DNA of 64,000 bases from the NCBI GenBank assembly GCA_911728455.2, contig OU452227.1, positions 22,631,414 to 22,695,413 of the forward strand. Reading direction: 5' to 3'. Of this stretch, positions 47,768-59,600 are shown piece after piece. Positions within the stretch are counted from its first letter, which is position 1; every line of letters begins with the position of its first letter. The position numbers and the translations under genes are program-made. A model generated the notes under the pieces. The model was given only the letters and a program-made list of their open reading frames with translations. It did not search any database and was not told the DNA's origin. Source of the DNA: Marthasterias glacialis. Lineage: Eukaryota; Echinodermata; Asteroidea; Forcipulatida; Asteriidae.

Positions 47768-49540
47768 AGTCCAGTACTCATAGTATTAAAGAAGAAATCT
47801 TGTGCCTTTTTGCAGAGCTACATTTATCAAGGTAACTCTGCAATATTTTCATCAAATTTTTATTAAAAAAATTGTCTGTGTGTTTTACATTTTTGTTATT
47901 CATATTTGCAATTTATTTTTTGAAGTGTAAATGTAAGTACACTGTAACTATATTTTCAGCTTTTTACTAAAATATATATATATATATTTAATAGCACCTT
48001 TACTAACTACTTTGTCATCTACGTTTTTATGCATTTTCTTGGTGTATACACAATCTATTATTTGATGCATACAAAGTTTGTTATGGTTCAGACGTATTTC
48101 AAAACACAGTTCCCAGCATTGGTTGACTAATATGGTCAGTCAAACATTTTTTAGAATGTCCAGGGGTTGGCAGAAAACCATGGGAACCAGACAAATAGAA
48201 GTATACACAAATAAATTCACTGGTATGATGTTGACATTAGTTGTCACTGAGCACTGCAGGCAAACTAACAACACCGAACAGAAAAACAACAAATTAGAAT
48301 GTAAACAACTAGAAAACAAAAGATTGTAAATATTCTAAAACAAAATAAATTACAGGTATAAATGAAATAAACGTTTTTGAAGAAAAACATTGATCAGTAT
48401 AATGGTGTGCAAATAAATTACTTGACATACTAATTAAAGATGTATGGAGGATATCTTTTCCTTGGCTGTCTTAGACTTACATCTGCATGGGCTGGAGTCA
48501 GTAGCTTAGCTCAAGGGTCAGGGGTGGTGTCTCCCCTCTCCTCCCCCCCCCCCCCACACCACCCCCATCCATACACCCATGGTCCGGATTTCTGGAAGAT
48601 TGCAGAAACTTCAGAGAAAAAAAGTTATAAAAAAGGGGGGCCATATCATTTAACTAATAAAAAATGTTCCAACGGCATAAAATACCAAATACCAATTTAT
48701 CTGACAATTTTATAAGTTGAAATGGAAAACTCTGTTCATTATTGCTCCATCCAATAGTGTATGGTAAACATTTAAAGGTAGTCCCTAGTCCACCAAGTTA
48801 ACATTTTTGGAAATGAAGAATTATTTTGTACAGATGAAATTTGGAGTATTTTAGTTAAATGTGCTTTTAAAGATAACATGGACTTATAAAAGGAAAAACA
48901 TCCCTTCTTGCTACCCAACCCCTACCATTAGAAAGACTCCTAGTGCTTTTGGAATTTTATATTTCTTATTTTGAGCAGCAACGAGATACATCAAATCTGA
49001 AACAAAGTTCATTTTTTGTTTTGTACATTAAGAAACCATGGAACTCTGAAGAGGAAAACACCCTCTTACTCCGCCCCTAACCTAATCACCACATGACCTG
49101 TCAGTGCTTTCCTTTTTTGAGCTACATTTGTGTCTATAAACATGATGATACAAGTCATAAATAAACTTCAAGAATTTTAAATATGAAAGGGGCGGCATTC
49201 CTCGCATCCTGCCCCACCCAACCATTCCCTGGACAGTGTTGATACAATGATAGTGTGGTATTTTATACTATAAACTACAGTGTGTCTATGAACGTTACGT
49301 TATGTATGGAATAAGGTTAATAGTTTTCTTTCATACACTGGGAATTCTAAAAAAAAAAAAAAAAGCACCACTTCCATCTCATTGTACCCCCTCCTTTTCC
49401 CCTCTAGTCCCCACCACCTACCTGACCACCCTGTGGCTGTCAGCAATTTTGATGTTTTATACCTTGAGGCATACCTGCAAGGCATTCATAGAGATTGTAT
49501 TTGAAATGCATATAATTTCAGCATATCATTGAGCACCAGG
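47768..49540. other. Spacer downstream of gene B, nothing recognised
   Basis: Contains a (TA)n run near 47972-47988, a C run at 48542-48555 and a poly-A run at 49350-49364. Several aataaa hexamers occur between 48210 and 48420 and could serve gene B transcripts. Confidence 0.4.
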
Positions 49541-49549
49541 GCAGTGGCG

Positions 49550-50200
49550 TAACCAGACTTTACATTCAGGGGAAAGAGGGGGCAAAGTCATAATTTGAGC
49601 GGAGGCGGTTAGTATTTAATATATCGAACCAATCCCTTGTGCATTTTTGTTGATCTCATTTTGGGGACAAGAGGGGGACCGGGGGGCTCCTCCTTTCCCC
49701 CCCCCCACCGTTAATGCCACTGCACCAGCTGCAAAGCAACGGGGGGGGGGGGGGGGGGGGGAGGGGGGGGCAGTTTTCTAGTTGCCCTCCCAGGTGCCCC
49801 CTATGAAAAAACCCAGATACATGTAGCGCAATGAAAGACATGCCCCCTTCCCCCCTACTAAAGAGCATTGTCCCCTGTGCCCCAAAACCAGTAATTTGTG
49901 CATTTTTTATCCCATGGGGGGGGGGGGGCAAGGTTCCACAGCGTAGTAACAAGGGGCCTGGGGGCCCCGACTATTTTCCAGTGCCCCTCCAATTAGGTGC
50001 CCCCAAAGAAAAGTCCAGATAGTGCAATTAAAACCATGGCCTCTTGCCCCCCTTCTTCTGGGAAGCATTGCCTCCCCCCCCCCCCCCCCCCCCCCGTGCC
50101 CCATTAAAAAGAATCCTGGTTTCAGCCGCTGTTTAGCACCCATCCCCCCCCCCCCCACCCCCACACACACCTCAATCACCCCAACCACCAACTCATTCCA
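49550..50200. repeat. G/C homopolymer-rich block
   Basis: Long runs of G (49741-49769, 49916-49928) and C (50074-50095, 50144-50155) alternate with repeated phrases such as 'gtgcccc', 'cagatacatgtagcgcaatg/cagatagtgcaatta' and 'agcattg'. It looks like a tandem duplication of a roughly 190-bp G/C-rich unit. Base counts in the runs may be unreliable. Confidence 0.6.
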
Positions 50201-50559
50201 TCACCCTATAGATTAGGGGCACTTTCAAGCTTGATTTAATTTCTTTGTTTGATAACAATTTTGAGCTGCACTGTTTTTTTGGAACATTGTCCTTTCACCT
50301 CCGCCCACCATTTCTGGGCTCCCCTGACCACTCTCTAGACTGTCGGTAATATTACCTATTTTACCATTATTTTTTAGCTTCCTCATCCATGCGTCAAAAT
50401 CATAAAATTAATAAACATCCTTTTGGTCAAACATAAGAAAATTATCACCTCGCAGATTTCTTGTTTAAATAATTTTTAATTAAGGACCGATATATGTAGC
50501 TTAAACTCGATGATATCCATTTTTATTAGCAGTTATTAAATAGTGCACGAACGAACCCA

Positions 50560-51186
50560 TGCCATGTCATTAACAGTGTACAGCCAAGGCGTCGGTGACA
50601 TGACCGATCTGAATGCGCACAAATATTCAAATGATCCCTTTTGTTATCAGCTTATGGCGTGTTGTGTCTTTTGAAGAGGACAATTTCTTCTCATCATTTT
50701 GCCTCCAAACCGGATCTGATTTCATCAATCGTCTGCTACTGCAAAACTGCAAAAATGAGTTACGTCATTCCACTTCTGCCCAATCACAATCGACCATTCC
50801 CGATTGGAAAATTGTGCGGAGTGAAAATTAGACCGTGAAATCAACTCAGAAATCCTATAATTCGTCTTCGAAAATAAACGATACTTCGATATTTCTTTAG
50901 ATTGCAGTAAATGAAAGTAAAATCGGGCATAATTGTTTCGTAAACTTTTAATAAAATGACTAAAAGTAAAAAAATAATCACAAGCGGAGGGATAAGTTCA
51001 CTCAGAATTCCATGTTTACATAAGTTTGTGTACAAATTAACCTGATTACTGTTATTCGGCTGTGGGCGCGGACGGGCGGTCAAATCACTCTGGAGCTAGA
51101 ATTTAGCTGGTGTGGTTGTGTTATTGCTGTGGTCATATTTTATTCAATTTAACTTTTGTTAAAATTCATTTCCTGTGATTTTTTAG
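50560..51186. promoter_or_regulatory. Possible promoter region of the next gene
   Basis: Two opposed CCAAT-type boxes (cccaatcac near 50779, gattgg near 50801) and a G/C-rich patch (gctgtgggcgcggacgggcg, near 51059) precede the exon pair at 51210-51629. There is no clear TATA box. Weak evidence. Confidence 0.25.
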
Positions 51187-51209
51187 AGCTGGCCACACCC
51201 TAATCCCTG

Positions 51210-51629
51210 ATGAAGTGTTCACTGGTCGTAAGGTAAGAATAAACTTTGTATACTTTTTACTTTTAAAGTTAAAAGGGAGGCTAAAACTCGACATCCATCT
51301 CGTCTTTCTCACCATGCTAACCTGCCAATTTAACAAAATGACCAAGGCTTGAGATTGCGTTTTAAATTTGAATGAGTATAGTAGTAGTACTCAATCTAGT
51401 CACAGATTGCATTTATAGAGAATTAATTTAAACTCACTTATGTTACCTCTTTTCCATTTCCACAGTGCGCCGACCGACCGGCCTGGGGCATCATTCGCAG
51501 AAGACTCGTCGGCCTGGGAAGTCTGTGACCAACAGACCAAACGACAGCGTTACATTTTCCGAGAATTGCAAGGAAGACCCTACAGCCACACAGTGTCAGT
51601 CTCAGACGAACTTCAAGAGTTCGTCTGGG
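51210..51629 (+). CDS. Probable first two coding exons of an unidentified gene
   Basis: ATG at 51210 gives seven codons and two bases to a donor at 51233 (aaggtaag); exon 2 is 51466-51629, after ttccatttccacag and before gtaagt. The joined frame is open: MKCSLVV continues as SAPTDRPGAS, and later RQRYIFRELQGRPYSHT, ending DELQEFVWG, about 62 residues in all. An in-frame TAA lies two codons before the ATG. The protein family is not recognised. No third exon was found before the repeat arrays begin at 52.85 kb, so the next intron would contain satellite DNA and exceed 12 kb, or the gene is broken. Confidence 0.5.
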
Positions 51630-52849
51630 GTAAGTCAGAAATAATCATTAGGGCCTACCTTCTTTAAAGTTTTGTAACTTAAGTTCAAAAACTGACCTCA
51701 AAGCCCGTGCACTGATTTGAACAGCTTGAAAGAACCACTCAACTGTGCTTTCATGTCATTTGCTAAATTTTCATTTTAGGCCAACTTGTTGCCATCCAAA
51801 TTTCGTCGTTTGGCTCAAGGTTAAAACACAATTCTCCTTGAACATGTCATGGCTTCAAATTTTCAGCTTTACACCGTTTACCCATTGTTCTGACGTTCGC
51901 GAGTCTAAATCATTTTACACCCATAGCCCTGCCAGTAAAGATAAATTGAATTTTGAAAAATTATTGTATGAATAGAGGGTATGCACTGCCATTTCCCCAC
52001 ACTACACTACAGTAAACTTAAGGCCGTTTTGACCTCATTGGGGGCGCTGTTGTACATAAAAGAGGTAGCATAAGTGAGTTTAAATTAATTATTTATGGGA
52101 CTCATTACGTCAACATTAATATGAACTAGGAACATTCAATTTCTGTAAATAAGAAAACTTTTCCCAAAACTGACGTATTGTCAATGTTGTAAGCTCTTTG
52201 ATGACGAGTCATCTCGCAAGTTTATACTTCCCTTTATTTTATGCTGGACATTGAAATGTTGCACAACCGGTATTTGCATATCAATTACTTAACGGAGTCA
52301 GCTGGTTAGGTAGTAGGTGACAATTCCACCAACAAAGTTAAGTGTTATATTTTGGCTGATTCAAACATCAATAGGATTAGCTGCCGATGGTTTATTGGCG
52401 GGGCTCCAACATACCAAGCTGTAATTAGTTTATATCCTGTCTCGAAATTGGTACAATGGCAACTGTCAGATGATTGCTTCTCCCATGGGACAACAATGGT
52501 AAATGGTAGCAGACTGGTCAGCTGGTGGCCAGGTGCAAACTGTATTGGGGCATTTGTAAGGGCGAGTAAACTGGTTCATCGACCTTAACATTTTTCCAAA
52601 GTAAGCTATGTTAGGTTTTTTTTCATAGAAAAAGTTCAGCAATTGATCTGTGTTGAATCCTTTTGGGGGGGGGGGGGCCGGAGCAAGGGCAGTGGTGTTG
52701 TAGGTGGGAATTTTTATTGTCCATTTTGTTTTTTAATGTGCCTGTGTGAATTCTTCGGAGGTGTGCCTTTATGCAAATACAGGGAGGAAAATATAAGTAA
52801 ATGTTCTAGTTTCAAATTTTTGTGATATGTGTAACATCCGACAAATTAA
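51630..52849. other. Non-coding stretch, nothing recognised
   Basis: No exon-like frames were supported. A G run lies at 52665-52677. Confidence 0.4.
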
Positions 52850-55800
52850 TGCAGAGAGGTAATGTTGTAATAACTAGGTCTGCTTTAGGTGTGCCTTTAT
52901 ACAACTTAACAGCTACACAAATTGAATTTCTTTAATGAGTGATGAAATATTTGTTTCTTTTTGCGCAAGTGTATTTTTGCTAAGCAAACCTAAAAAAACG
53001 TGTTCATTTAGTTTGTTTTGTTAATGTGTCCAAGTGAATTAACAGGAAAAGTTAAATATGAAGAACAAAATAGTGAAACTTTGTTAAAACAGAGTAGGTG
53101 TGGTGTTAAGTAAATACGGTACAGAGTTAAAATCAAAATAAATTATCTGAGTTTGTTTACAGGTGACATATACAGAGGGCAAAATAATTTATTTATTTTT
53201 TTTTTTTGCGCAAAGGTGTGACCCTGTTTAAACACACAGTGAGTGTGGCTTTATGCAAATACAGAGTTCAAAGTAAAATAAATTATTTGTGTTAAGTTTG
53301 TTTACTTGGTGACGATAGGTTTAATACACAAAGCAGGTTCAAAAATTGCTGTTTGGGGGTATTTTGCGTGTAGGTGTGACTTTTTTAAAGCATAGAAGGC
53401 GTGGCCTTATGCAAATACAGAGTTCAAAGTAAAATAAATCATCTGTGTTAAGTTTGTTTACTTGGTGATGATAGGTTTAATACACAGGCAAAATACACAA
53501 TTAGTTGTTTTGGGGTTTTGCGCGTATCTGTGACCTTGTAGGTAGGTTTGGCTTTATGCAAATACAGAGTTCAAAGTAAAATAATTTATCTTCGTTAGGT
53601 TTGTTTACTGGGTGACTTGATGTTGATTACACAGGCAAAATATTGTTTTTTTATTTTTTTTTTGCGCGTATGGGTGACCTTGTAGATAGGTGTGGCTTTA
53701 TGCAAATGCAGATTTCAAAATAAAATAAATTATGTCACTTGTTAAGTTTGTTTACAGAGTGACATTAGGGTTAATACCTAGGGCAATTACTAAAGTAATT
53801 GGATTTTTTTTTAACATTGGTTTGACCCTGTAAAATATACTGTAGGTGTGGCTTTATACAACTACAGAGTTCAAAGACAAACAAATTATCTGTTAAGTTT
53901 GTCTACTTGGTAACAGGTTTTGAGCAATTTCATTAATTGCTGTTTTGGGGCTTTTGCGCGTTGGTGTGAATTTTACATGCATGGACATTGTGGCTTTACG
54001 CAAATCGGAGTTCAAAGTAAAATAAATTATCTGTGTTAAGTTTGTGTACTTGGTGACGATTTGTGTAAACGCACGGAAGGTTTGGCTTTACGCAAATACA
54101 GAGTTCAAAATAAAATAATCTGCGTTAAGTTTGTTTACTTGGTGACGATAGGTTTGATACAGCATCATCAGAAATGGCTGTTTTGGGGTTTTTGCTCGAT
54201 GGTGTGACTTTTAAATGCACGGACATTGTGGCTTTATGCAAATACAGAGTTCAAAATAAAATAATCTGTGTTAAGTTTGCTTACAGAGAGCATTTTTAGA
54301 AATTGCTCCTTTTTTTTGCATAGGTGTGACTTTGCGCAAAACAGGAGTTCTCGTTAAATTATCTGTGTTAAGGTTGTTTACCTGGTGACATTATAGGTTT
54401 TATACACACAGCAATATAAAAATTATCATTTCAGGGTTTTTGCGCGTAGTTGTGACTTTCGTGACGATAGGTTTCAACACATGGAAGGTGTGGCTTTATT
54501 CAAATACAGAGTTCAAAATAAAATAAATTATCTGCATTAAGTTTGTTTACTTGGTGACATTAGGTTTAATTCACACAGCAATTTCAAAAATTGCTGTTTT
54601 GGGGTTTTTGTGTGTAGGTGTGACTTTTCAATGTATGGACATTGTGGCTTAACGCAAATACATAGTTCTAAATAAAATTTCTGTTTTAAGTTTGTGTACT
54701 CTGTGACATTAGGTTTAATACGCATAGCAGTATCAAAAATTGTTGTTTTTGCGCGTAGGTGTGACTCTTAAAGTCACGGACATTGTTGCTTTACGCAAAT
54801 ACAGAGTTTAAAGTCAAATAAACTATCTGCATTAAGTTTGTTTACTTGGTGACATTAAGTTTATACATCGAGCAGTATCAAAAATTGCTGTTTAGATTTT
54901 GTTTACTTGGTGACAATAGGTTTAAATGCACAAAAGGTGTGGCTTTATGCAAATAGAGAGTGTAAAGTTTGTTTACCTTGTGACTTATGTTTAAAACACA
55001 AGGAAATACAAAACATTTTGTTTTGGGGTTTTCCGCGTAGGTGTGGCTTTATGCAAATGCAGAGATCAAAATAATATAAATTATGTCACTTGTTAAGTTT
55101 GTTTACAGTCAGACCTTAGGGTTAATACCTAGGGCAAATACTATAAAAGTAACTGTTTCAGGTTTTGAGGCATAGGTGTGACCCTGTAAAATATACTGTA
55201 GGTGATGTACGTGTGGCTTTATGCAACTACAGAGTTCAAAATAATATAAATTATGTCACTTGTTAAGTTTGTTTACTTGGTTACATTAGGGTTAATACCC
55301 AGGGTAATTACTATAAAAGTAACTGTTTCAGGTTTTGAGGCATAGGTGTGACCCTGTAAAATATACTGTAGTTGATGTACGTGTGGCTTTATGCAACTAC
55401 AGAGTTCAAAGTAATATAAATTATGTGTTTTAAATTTGTTTACTTGGTGACTTTTTGTTTCATACACAAGCAAACACAATTTGTTGTTTTGGGGTTTTGC
55501 GCGTATGTGTGACCTTGTAGAGAGGTGTGACTTTATGCAAATGAACAGAGTTCAAAGTAAAATAAATTACGTCACTTTTTAAGTTTGTTTACTTGGTGAC
55601 ATCAGGGTTAATACATAGGGCAAATACACAGGCAAAAGACACAATTAGTTGTTTTGGTGTTTTGCGCGTATGTGTGACCTTGTAGATAGGTGTGGCTTTA
55701 TGGAAATGCCCAGAGTTCAAAATAAAGTAAATTGTCCGTGTTAAGTTTGTTTACTTGGTGACATTAGGGTTAATACCTAGGGCAAATACTATAAAAGTAA

Positions 55801-56665
55801 CTGTTTCAGGTTTTTTGTGCATAGGCGTGACCCTGTAAAATATACTGTAGGTGAAGTAGGTGTGGCTTTATGCAACTACAGAGTTCAAAATAAAGTAAAT
55901 GTCACTTGTTAAGTTTGTTTACTTGGTGACATTTGGGTAAATACCTAGGGCAAATACTATAAAAGTAACTGTTTCAGGTTTTTTGTGCATAGGTGTGACC
56001 CTGTAAAATATACTGTAGGTGAAGTAGGTGTGGCTTTATGCAACCACAGAGTTCAAAATAAAGTAAATGTCACTTGTTAAGTTTGTTTACTTGGTGACAT
56101 TTGGGTAAATACCTATGGCAAATACTATAAAAGTAACTGTTTCAGGTTTTTGTGCATAGGTGTGACCCTGTAAAATATACTGTAGGTGATGTAGGTGTGG
56201 CTTTATGCAACTACAGAGTTCAAAATAAAACAAATTATGTTACTTGTTAAGTTTGTTTACTTGGTGACATTAGGGTTAATACCTAGGGCAAATACTATAA
56301 AAGTAACTGTTTCAGGTTTTTTGTGCATAGGTGTGACCCTGTAAAATATACTGGGTGATGTAGGTGTGGCTTTATGCAAATACAGAGTTCAAAGAAAAAC
56401 AAATTAATTGTTTACTTGGTGATGATTAGTATTATACACAAAATTATTTCAAAAAATGCTGTTTTTAGGTTTTTCCACAAAGGTGTGACTCGTCAACTTA
56501 GAGAAGGTGTGGCTTTATACAAATTATTCAAAATAAACAAACTTATGTTTAATACACAGGCAAAATACACAGTTGGTTGGTTTTGGGGTTTTGTGCATAT
56601 GTGTGACCTTGTCGATAGGTGTGGCTTTATCCAAATGCAGACTTCAAACAAATATAGTTCAAACA
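52850..56665. repeat. Degenerate tandem array of about 100-170-bp units
   Basis: About 25 units share the order: gtgtggctttatgcaaatac, agagttcaaaataaaataaa, ttaagtttgtttacttggtg, acattaggtttaatac, then ttttggggtttttgcgcgta and ggtgtgacc. Spacing is irregular in the left part and about 168-170 bp in the right part (repeated block at 55779, 55947, 56115 and 56285). Each unit carries an atgcaaat octamer or a variant. Older on the left, more homogeneous on the right. Confidence 0.85.
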
Positions 56666-56698
56666 AGTTATATCCCTTGTAATATTTTCCTACATTTT

Positions 56699-59600
56699 AA
56701 AGGCCATCGACAGTAACTTCTATCATCTACTTCAAGAATTCAAACATGGCGGACCGTGCCTGCTTCTTCAGCATCTAAGATCATCTTCATTTAGGGATTG
56801 TTTTCATTTGCACCACAGTTCTCCTTCATTCTGCCTTTCCAAGTGTCCGTTGCATAGAGGTTCAACTCTTCGGTGCATAGTTTAGTAGCACTGATTATTT
56901 TGAAAGAGCTCCTCTTTTGCTAACAAAAAAATGGAAACATGGAAAGTGTGGAATGCTCATTATCTCCTTCAGTATGGGCTTATTTGCTACACCAGCCATT
57001 GATACTTTCCTCACTTCAACGGCCGTCTACAGTAACTCTCATCAACTACTTCAAGAATTCAAACATGGCGGATCCGGCTTGCTGATCAGCATCTAAGATC
57101 ATCTTTATTTTGTTTTGTTTTTCATCAGCACCACAGTTCTCCTTCGTTCTGCCTGTCCAAGTGTCCGTTGCATAGAGGTTCAACTCTTCGGTGCATAGTA
57201 TAGTAGCACTGATTATTTTGAAAGAGTTCCTCTTTTGCTAACAAAAAACGGAAACTTGGAAAGTGTGGAATGCTCATTATCTCCTTCAGTATGGGCTTAT
57301 TTGCTACATCAGCCACTGATATTATCCTCACTTCAAAGGCCGTCTACAGTAACTCTTATCAACTATTTCAAGAATTCAAACATGGCGGATCCTGCTTGCT
57401 GATCAGCATCTAAGATCATCTATATTTATTTATTTTTTTTCATCAGCACCACAGTTCTCCTTCGTTCTGCCTGTCCAAGTGTCCGTTGCATAGAGGTTCA
57501 ACTCTTCGGTGCATAGTATAGTAGCACTGATTATTTTGAAAGAGTTCCTCTTTTGCTAACAAAAAACGGAAACTTGGAAAGTGTGGAATGCTCATTATCT
57601 CCTTCAGTATGGGCTTATTTGCTACATCAGCCACTGATATTATCCTCACTTCAAAGGCTGTCTACAGTAACTCTTATCAACTATTTCAAGAATTCAAACA
57701 TGGCGGATCCTGCTTGCTGATCAGCATCTCAGATCATCTTTATTTTGGGATTTTTTTCATCAGCAGCACAGTTCTCCTTCGTTCTGCCTTTCCAAGTGTC
57801 CGTTGCATAGAGGTTCAACTCTTCGGTGCATAGTATAGTAGCACTGATTATTTTGAAAGAGTTCCTCTTTTGCTAACAAAAACGGAAACATGGAAAGTGT
57901 GGAATATTCATTATCACCTTCAGTATGGGCTTATTTGCTACACCAGCCATCGATATTTTCCTCACTTCAAAGGCCGTCTACAGTAACTCCCATCAACTGC
58001 TTCAAGAATTCAAACATGGCGGATCCTGCTTGCTGATCAGCATCTAAGATCATCTTTATTTTGAGATTTTTTTCATCAGCACCACAGTTCTCCTTCGTTC
58101 TGCCTGTCCAAGTGTCCGTTGCATAGAGGTTCAACTCTTCGGTGCATAGTTTAGTAGCACTGATTATTTTGAAAGAGTTCCTCTTTTGCTAACAAAAAAC
58201 AGAAAACATGGAAAGTGTGGAATGCCCATTATCTCCTTCAGTATGGGCTTATTTGCTACACCAGCCATTGATATTTTCCTCACTTCAAAGGTCGTCTACA
58301 GTAACTCCCATCAACTACTTCAAGAATTCAAACATGGCGGATCCTGCTTGCTGATCAGCATCTAAGATCATCTATATTTATTTATTTTTTTTCATCAGCA
58401 CCACAGTTCTCCTTCGTTCTGCCTGTCCAAGTGTCCGTTGCATAGAGGTTCAACTCTTCGGTGCATAGTATAGTAGCACTGATTATTTTGAAAGAGTTCC
58501 TCTTTTGCTAACAAAAAACGGAAACATGGAAAGTGTGGAATGCTCATTATCTCCTTCAGTATGGGCTTATTTGTTACACCAGCCATTGATATTTTCCTCA
58601 CTTCAAAGGTCGTCTACAGTAACTCCCATCAACTACTTCAAGAATTCAAACATGGCGGATCCTGCTTGCTGATCAGCATCTAAGATCATCTTTATTTTGG
58701 GATTTTTTTCATCAGCAGCACAGTTCTCCTTCGTTCTGCCTTTCCAAGTGTCCGTTGCATAGAGGTTCAACTCTTCGGTGCATAGTTTAGTAGCACTGAT
58801 TATTTTGAAAGAGTTCCTCTTTTGCTAACAAAAAACGGAAACTTGGAAAGTGTGGAATGCTCATTATCTCCTTCAGTATGGGCTTATTTGCTACACCAGC
58901 CATCGATATTTTCCTCACTTCAAAGGCTGTCAACAGTAACTCCCCTCAACTACTTCAAGAATTCAAACATGGCGGATCCTGCTTGCTGAGCAGCATCTAA
59001 GATCATCTTTATTTTGGGATTTTTTTCATCAGCACCACAGTTCTCCTTCGTTCTGCCTTTCCAAGTGTCTGTTACATAGAGGTTCAACTCTTCGGTGCAT
59101 AGTTTAGTAGCACTGATTATTTTGAAAGAGTTCCTCTTTTGCTAACAAAAAACGGAAACTTGGAAAGTGTGGAATGCTCATTATCTCCTTCAGTATGGGC
59201 TTATTTGCTATACCAGCCATCGATATTTTCCTCACTTCAAAGGCCGTCTACAGTAACTCCCCTCAACTACTTCAAGAATTCAAACATGGCGGATCCTGCT
59301 TGCTGATCAGCATCTAAGATCATCTTTATTTTGGGATTTTTTTCATCAGCAGCACAGTTCTCCTTCGTTCTGCCTGTCCAAGTGTCCGTTGCATAGAGGT
59401 TCAACTCTTCGGTGCATAGTTTAGTAGCACTGATTATTTTGAAAGAGTTCCTCTTTTGCTATCAAAAAAATGGAAACATGGAAAGTGTGGAATGCTCATT
59501 ATCTCCTTCAGTATGGAGTAAAAGAGTTCCTTCAGTATGGGCTTATTTGCTACATCAGCCACCGATATTTTCCTCACTTCAAAGGCCATCTACAGTAACT

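Noticed and set aside
49656..50216. Proline- and glycine-rich open frames
   Set aside because: Produced by G and C homopolymer runs.
51745..51975. Third exon of the gene at 51210
   Set aside because: The acceptor-like cattttag would enter a frame that stops after about 19 codons, and no suitable donor was seen.
53200..56640. CRISPR-like array of spaced repeats
   Set aside because: Units are contiguous degenerate tandem repeats in animal DNA without unique spacers or cas genes.
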